A stretch of DNA of 64,000 bases, taken from positions 23,836,013-23,900,012 of the forward strand of contig CM043968.1 of the NCBI GenBank assembly GCA_014529385.2, given 5' to 3'. Under the pieces are notes generated by a model. The model saw nothing but the letters and a program-made list of their open reading frames with translations. It did not search any database and was not told the DNA's origin. The position numbers and the translations under genes were made by a program. How positions within the stretch are numbered: position 1 is the stretch's first letter; each line of letters begins with the position of its first letter. Origin of the DNA: Adiantum capillus-veneris. Taxonomy: Eukaryota; Streptophyta; Polypodiopsida; Polypodiales; Pteridaceae. Positions 35,801 through 42,891 of the stretch are shown here, one piece after another.

Positions 35801-38800
35801 ACCGTGCACTTAGCAGCCGGCCAATCGACGTGAGGTGGGAAAAAGCAACCTTGGTGTGAGCGCAAGGCCGCCAAGGGGTGCGCCCGCGGAAAAGAGTAGA
35901 ACTCGGGTGAAGAGAAGATCCTTCTCAAACACGGTTTGCAAGCGAAAGAAAACCTCAAGAACCTCAAGACCCTCAAGAACCCAAGTTCCTCGTGGACTTA
36001 AGGACCAAAGATCATAGTGCATGGTCGTCACCCGAAGCGGAATGGATACTTCGCATACAGGTGATGAGCATGAGAGAGGCGACGAAGACTTTTCCCCACC
36101 AGGAGATTTTTTCAACCCTCCCCCTTCGCCATCTACGTCACCAAGTGTACCAAACCCTATGGAGGCAATGGTCAAGCAGATGATGGCCATGATGGATAGA
36201 CAAGAAGCAAATCGCCTTGCAAGAGACCGCGAGCAAGAAGCAAATCGCCTTGCTAAGTACTGTGAGCGCGACGAAAGAGACGCAAGACTTGCCGCACAAC
36301 AAGAAGACAATCGCCTTGCTTTAGAACGCGAGCGCGACGCACGCAAAGAACGAAAACAACAAAGAAAGGCGGACGAGGCGGCAAGAAGCGTGGCCTTGGA
36401 GGCCGAGCGTGCAGCTCAAAGATTGGCTTGGAAGACCGAGCGAGAAGCTCAAAGAGTGGCTTTGGAAACAGAGCGTGAAGCTCAAAGAGAGCTACGCACT
36501 CAAGAATTGCTTTGACAAGTGCTAGCCTCGAAGGCCAAACCACCCAAAGACCGTGGGAGTTCCTCAAGTGGTGCAAGCCACGATGCGGATTCCAACAACC
36601 CAATCACCGAAAAGTTGACTTTCAGTAAGTATGATGGTAAGATGGATGCTACGGTTATTCATTCTTGGTTGCATCAATTTCATGCTTATTTTGCGACAAC
36701 TAAGAAAACAGGAAATAGCAAAGTTTTGACGGCAGCTATATACCTTGCCGGTGATGCCATCAATTGGTACCATGCATGGCAAGAGGCACAGCTAGCCGCG
36801 CACCTAGAGGAAGCCGACGAATTCACGCCCTTTCCTTCAATTGGGTTGATTTCCAAGACAAGCTCAAGGCGCGGTTTATGCCACCCCAGTACCTCGCACG
36901 ATTGAAGGACGATTGGCGCGCTCTCAAGCAAAATGGTATGCCGGTTATATCTTTCTCTAATCGTGTTTTGCAGCTCGGCACTCAATTACGCAAATCGGAT
37001 TTGGAGCGAAAGGAGGCGTTTCTTTATGGATTGGACGAGTATATCAAGTATGATGTCGAGGTACTTGATCCAATCGATCTCAACAAAGCGGTAGCGATTG
37101 CTCTCGCACACGAGATAAAGCACGACAAAGGAAAGCCTAAGGAAAACAAGACTTCTCAAGGAACCCCGCAGAATTCTCAGAACACACAGAATGGGAAGAA
37201 CGATAAGAATGGTAATTCTCCTAGCCCTTCTTCCTCTAATTCCTCGGAAACGAACTCTAACAATGAATATAAGGGTAAAGCTAAAGCACCTGCAAAACCT
37301 AAGCTAACCCCTGATGAAAAAGCTTCACAAGGAATCATAGGAGGCTACATCACGGCGGAAGAACAAGTGATTTATGCTAAAGAAGGTAGATGTTTTCAAT
37401 GTCACGTCAAGGGACACATTAAGAAGGCCTGTCCTAAGACAATCCCACCTAAAGAACCAAAGGCACCCATAGCAACCACAAGCACTATCATAAACCAACC
37501 TGCATCTTCTCCTGACTATGAGACACACATTGATGAGTCTCTCCTGAAGTGTTATGGTCATGTAAAGGGGCAGCGTTTTATCATATTGTTTGATCCAGGC
37601 AGTATGCATGATGTGATTAGCCCCCCTCTTGTTGAGAGAGCCCGCCTAGAGGTTAGTCAGAAATCTTCTCTTGAGGTTTCTGGCTTCGCTCCTGGTATGG
37701 ACTCTCTCATCACGAAGGAGTGCCTTGATGTGATGTTTACCGTTCAACAAGCTTCTTTTCGTACGAAATTTCTTGTATCTCCTCTCTCAGGATGTGATAT
37801 GATTTTGGGCATTAAATGGTTTCGTGAACTCGACGCTCACATTAAATTTGGGGCTAACATGATCACTTTACATGCCGACACTGATTCCCCCCTCATCATT
37901 CGTGTTGAGGAGGGCTTGCATTCTTTGCCTCTCATCTCTCATGTGCAGGTAAAGCGTGAATTACGACGAGGAGCACAAGCGGCATTCATCTATGCTACTC
38001 CAGTTTTCCAGAGCATTCAGGCTCCAGCTAAGTATTCAGAGTTCTTTACGAAGTCATTTTTTCTGCATCGTGGCAACAACATGAAAGAGATGTTGAAAGG
38101 GTACTAACTCGTTTGGATGAGTGTCAGTTGTACATTGCAATTAAGAAGTCTGAATTTTTTCTTACTGAAGTCACTTATCTGGGTTATATCATTTCTGCAG
38201 AAGGCGTCAAGCTAGATCCCGCGAAGGTGGAAAAGGTTCGTAATTGGGATTTGCCCAAAACTGCATATGATGTGCGTTCTTTTCTTGGTTTATGTCAAGC
38301 ATATAGTTCACACATAGAGAATTTTGCACGCATTGCTGCACCTATCACTGATATTTTGAAAGGGGTAAAGACTCGCCGTCAGCGCGTAGACTTGCCCGAG
38401 GCAACCATTGAGGCTTTCGCAGCTCTCAAGGTTGTGGTGACAGAAGCACCGTGTCTTATCCTTGCCTCTTGGGATGATCCCTTTGAGGTATGGACGGATG
38501 CGAGCAATGTCGCCATAGGCGCTATGCTCCAGCAGCATGGTCGCCCGGTAGCTTTCCTTAACCGGAAGCTCAATAGTGCGAAAAAGAATTATTCAGTTTA
38601 TGATAAAGAACTTTTGTCTGTCATTCACTCTCTTAAGCATTGGAAGCATTTTCTGTATGGTAGAGAGTTTACAGTGCGCACAGATAGGAAGCACTTGGAA
38701 AGAACAAGGTGAAAGGCGAGAATTGAAAACACCTGCCATTGGCTGAGGCATATAGATTCCAAAAGCTTCACCGACTGAAGAGTCTCCAACTTGAGGGCCA

Positions 38801-41800
38801 AAATAGCCCACACAAAGCAGTGCATGTGTTAGTGGCTAATGTTGAGGATATCAGAGTGTGCAACGGAAGCAGAGAGGAAAGAGACAATGGGGAGAGAGAG
38901 AGAGAGAGAGAGAGATAGAGAGAGAGAGAGATGGACAATGTGCTCCACTGAAGGTCGGGCAAACTGTAAACATCTCTATCAAATACCACGGCCAAAAACA
39001 AAACCCTCATCCTAAAAATAATAAAACAACCAAAACAAACCTAAAATGGGCAAAGCATTGATGCCAACCCTAAGTGTGCCTGAAATCACTGTTCAACGTC
39101 TCGAAGGTGAACATAATGCTATAAAACCCCCCCTCAACAACAAATGGTGAGAAGATGTTGAAGAAACCCTAGGATAGGTAGGCTCTCACTTCTGGTTGTG
39201 AGTTGCAAAGTTTGCTCATATTCTCCCTAGCATTTTCTCTCACTCTCTCTCCTTCTCACGCTTCGAACACTCGCGCACCCGCACATTGAGCAGATTCCAG
39301 ACTGAATGTGCATTGTACGCACACACCAAGCACATGAATGATGATGGGTGCTCAAAAGCTTCCCGAAACAACAACTTAAAAAGTAAGTTTTTCTCCGCAA
39401 AGTAGTTTAGGGTTGCATTGCGTCATGAGACTACATCTAGGGACACCTAGTCTCTAGGCAATGTGTGGGAGTGGAGCGTCAGTGTATCTATCCAACTCAA
39501 CAAATTCTATATGCAATTATACCATCAGAGGCATCTAGATAAGGTTGATGTGAAGGTCAAACCAAGATGTCATGTCTACATAGAATGGATGGGTAGTAGC
39601 ATGCACTATGCATCATTTTTTATCTTTGGCTAATTTGTTTATTGAGACTCGACATTATGACCGTAATCGAGTGATTACTCATTTGAGAGGGGGGTATGTC
39701 ACCAAGTGCATAGAAATAGGGGGACGGGGGACACCACCCTAGGGCCGGGAACGGGGGATGGGGGTCGGAGCAATTTCCACCAAATCACAAGGGTGGCCGT
39801 TCGGAACGGCGTTTTGGAACGCCAAGGGGACGGCCAACAAACAATTTTTTAAACTTTTTTTAAAATAGTTTTTTTTTTCAAACGACCAAAAATGGCTAGT
39901 TTCTTGGAGATTTGGGGCTCTTTTACACAAGGTTTAGGGGCTCTTCAAGAGGCCTTCAAAAGAAAGCCTTCTCAAAGCACATTGCATTATGCAATACATA
40001 TACCTGATGAATCAAGGATAAGCCCAAATTCACCCTTAAAGAAAAGTGCAAGGTATAGACCCATGGTAGTCACCCACAGATATAACCATCAACTCCATTA
40101 TGCATAGTATTGACTAAATACCACGACATCCCCACTAACATCATCAGTGCCCAATAGTGGGTGCAGAACTAGGTACTAACATATGCTCTCAAACACAACA
40201 CACACCACACACACACACACATGAGCATACATCAACATATAGATCAGCATACTGAGTTTCTATCATGACGCCGCAGGTCGAGGACAGACTCATCCATAAT
40301 GAAGCCTAGCACTAAAAGAATCATCACATTAAAAAAATTCGCAATACATTATATCAAGCCTCAAGCTCAAGCTCTATGCTTTAGCTCAAGCCTCAAGCCT
40401 CACTTGCTCCCTCCCTCTACTGCCGCAAGCTCTCAAGAGTCAAGCTCTCTCTCTTCTCTCGAACATCAAGCTCCCAAGGCTTGAGCCTTATACTCTCTAA
40501 TATCTACCTAGATTCTACTCTCCAGTCTCTATCTACTCTATCTAGTATCTAGATTCTACTCTCAAGCATCAAGGCTTCAAAGTTCAAGCCTTTTTTTCCT
40601 CTTTATCACTTGCCATTTTGAGCCCTTGAGGCATGTACTTATCTACTTGTATTCACTATAACGCCCTAGATGTTTTATTGGCATGATTTGCTATTATGGG
40701 TCATGTTTAACAGTCATGTTTCTTGTCTTTTTTGGTGCAATTCAATGCTCAAAGTGTTCTTAGCACTATGGTACATAGTGTAGCTAAAATGAAATTTTAA
40801 TTGTCGCCAACCCTGTTCCCTAACTTTTGCCGTACAGATTCCCAATACCATGTTTCTATGACCAGGTGACCATATCAGAGTCTATACACGCGGCAGCGTG
40901 CTGATGAGGTACATGCTGATGTGGGTGCTGATGGCATGGCCGCTAGGTGGCACAATATGAGTATCAGTGTCAAGGCTTGCAGAAAGCTTTCTGAAAAGCT
41001 AGATATCACAGCCAATAGCTGACATCGCTTTTCAGCGATATTTTTGCAAGGAAAAGAATGAGATCAGTAGTTTTTTGGTGTTCCAGCTTTTGGGCTGATG
41101 GCTTCTTATGAGAAGGCTTTAAGAGCCTACATAAACATACCATATAAGTTTATGTCGATTTCAATCATGTACATAGGAAGGCAACCACTCTTTGATGTCT
41201 TTCCAATAATCAAAACAAGCTAAGCACTTTTCTCAGTGACAGCTTTCTAAGGACCAACAGTTGGTAAGAAACCATACGCTTCAAGAGAGTAGACGGAAAA
41301 TCGAACCATCAAAAGTATCAAAGCTTCCTGTTGATTCTCAAGTTTCTACCTTCTTGGACACACATTTACTCCACCATTAAAAAAATCTCATTACTAAGAT
41401 AAGTCCTCTACACAAAACTTTTACTACTCAAAACAAAGACAACCTGCAGCATTGAACTTGAAAAGCAGATGCTTACCCACATAGCTCTTTCTAGGAGTAG
41501 AGTATGGTCGAAGATTCTGCAGGGGTTTCACCCTACTCCAAACCTTCCCATAATGTGAGTCCTGAAAAACCATTCAAAAAAAGAGATACTTCAAAAATAG
41601 GAGCCTGGACAGCTATCAAAGCATAAAAGTTGATTTCAACCAAAAACCAACAAAAACCATGTCTTCCCCTAATATTTTCTTGTCTTACCCCACCTTCCTA
41701 CAATCAAAGCTGCTGAGAAGAGAGGTACCTTAGCCTTTGATCTCAACCCCTCTTGACTTTGTAGGGAAAACCAAGATATTTTAGTAGGTGTCCCTCCAAA

Positions 41801-42825
41801 AATACGCATCTGCCTTTAGGCTTACATCTCGTGTTTCCTATCCTAACCAAAGTCCAGTTTGTACTGCCTTTTTATTTTCAGAACCTCCCTATGCCTTTTT
41901 TCTTGGAAGGCAGCAAGCTGGAGAATCACTACTGTAACACTTATGGAAATTAAAACACTAGCACTAAGGCAGCAAGCTGGAGAATCCCTACTGTACCACT
42001 TATGAAATACGTGACCAAAGATAGTCATTTGTGATCCAATAAGTTGTAAATTCAGAGCATGGCACTCGATGTCACGCTCAATTCCCAAAAAAATGAATCC
42101 AACGACTTGTACGTTCATTAAATCTTTTAGATACATAAAGTTACAGCAATACTTTCATTCATTATCCATGAAAAATTTTATGAAAGAACATTCAGACCTT
42201 CAATTTTCCACAAATAAGATCCTTAAAAACATGTCCCCATTTGGCTTTACTGCTAAAGAGTCTTCAAAAGTTTCTAGTTTCCAAAGGCTGAGCTCCTTGA
42301 GAAACTGGCCCTCTAAATCCTTGATTGATCACTTTGACACTGATAATTACCTTAGCCATGCCTAGGCGCAATTTTCCATGGGCCATGTTGCTAGAACTAC
42401 ATCTTTCTAGTCAAATTTCAGCGGGCAAGGTTGATCAAAATATATATTTCATCAACCTTGTCCTCATGTTCATAACAGCTGTACCATGTAAGACGCATCG
42501 GCACACTCATTTTTTTCTTGTCTTAAACAATCCCTTATGCTAATCAAGGTTTGCACAAGAAATTTAGAGCTGTGACAAACCACTCCAAATGAAAAGACAA
42601 CTCTTTAGAATGAGCAGCTCACACTATAAAGGCACAAGCTAGAATCTATAAGGCTTGAGCAAACTTGGATCAAACAATGTACTTGGTCTAAGTTATGAGC
42701 AAGAGGATGGAAACATGGAGTGTGTCAAATAGATGGAAGAACTTCATCTAAGAACAAAATCAAGGAGCGATAAGTCACCTACACAATCAACCAATCTGTG
42801 ACCTCATTTTAACTAATCTAGCTTT

Positions 42826-42891
<66 letters not shown>

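Larger units (their letters stand above)
34420..38685 (+). mobile_element. Gypsy element D (3' LTR missing)
   Basis: One LTR (34420-35600), PBS, gag, protease, then a deletion to the reverse-transcriptase thumb and RNase H. Sequence stops at 38685 in RNase H, where the 120-bp shared block begins. No integrase and no 3' LTR. Confidence 0.82.
12955..41476 (-). other. Intron 2 of the O-fucosyltransferase gene (28,522 bp)
   Basis: Donor GG|GTAAGC at 41476 and acceptor TTTGACAG at 12955. It contains a copia relic, a copia gag with a solo LTR, a chromovirus tail with a nested small LTR element, and a gypsy cluster at 26.1-38.8 kb. The assignment rests on exon 1/2 and exon 3 encoding adjacent parts of one protein in matching phase. 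It would fail if the two halves belong to different gene copies. Confidence 0.75.
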
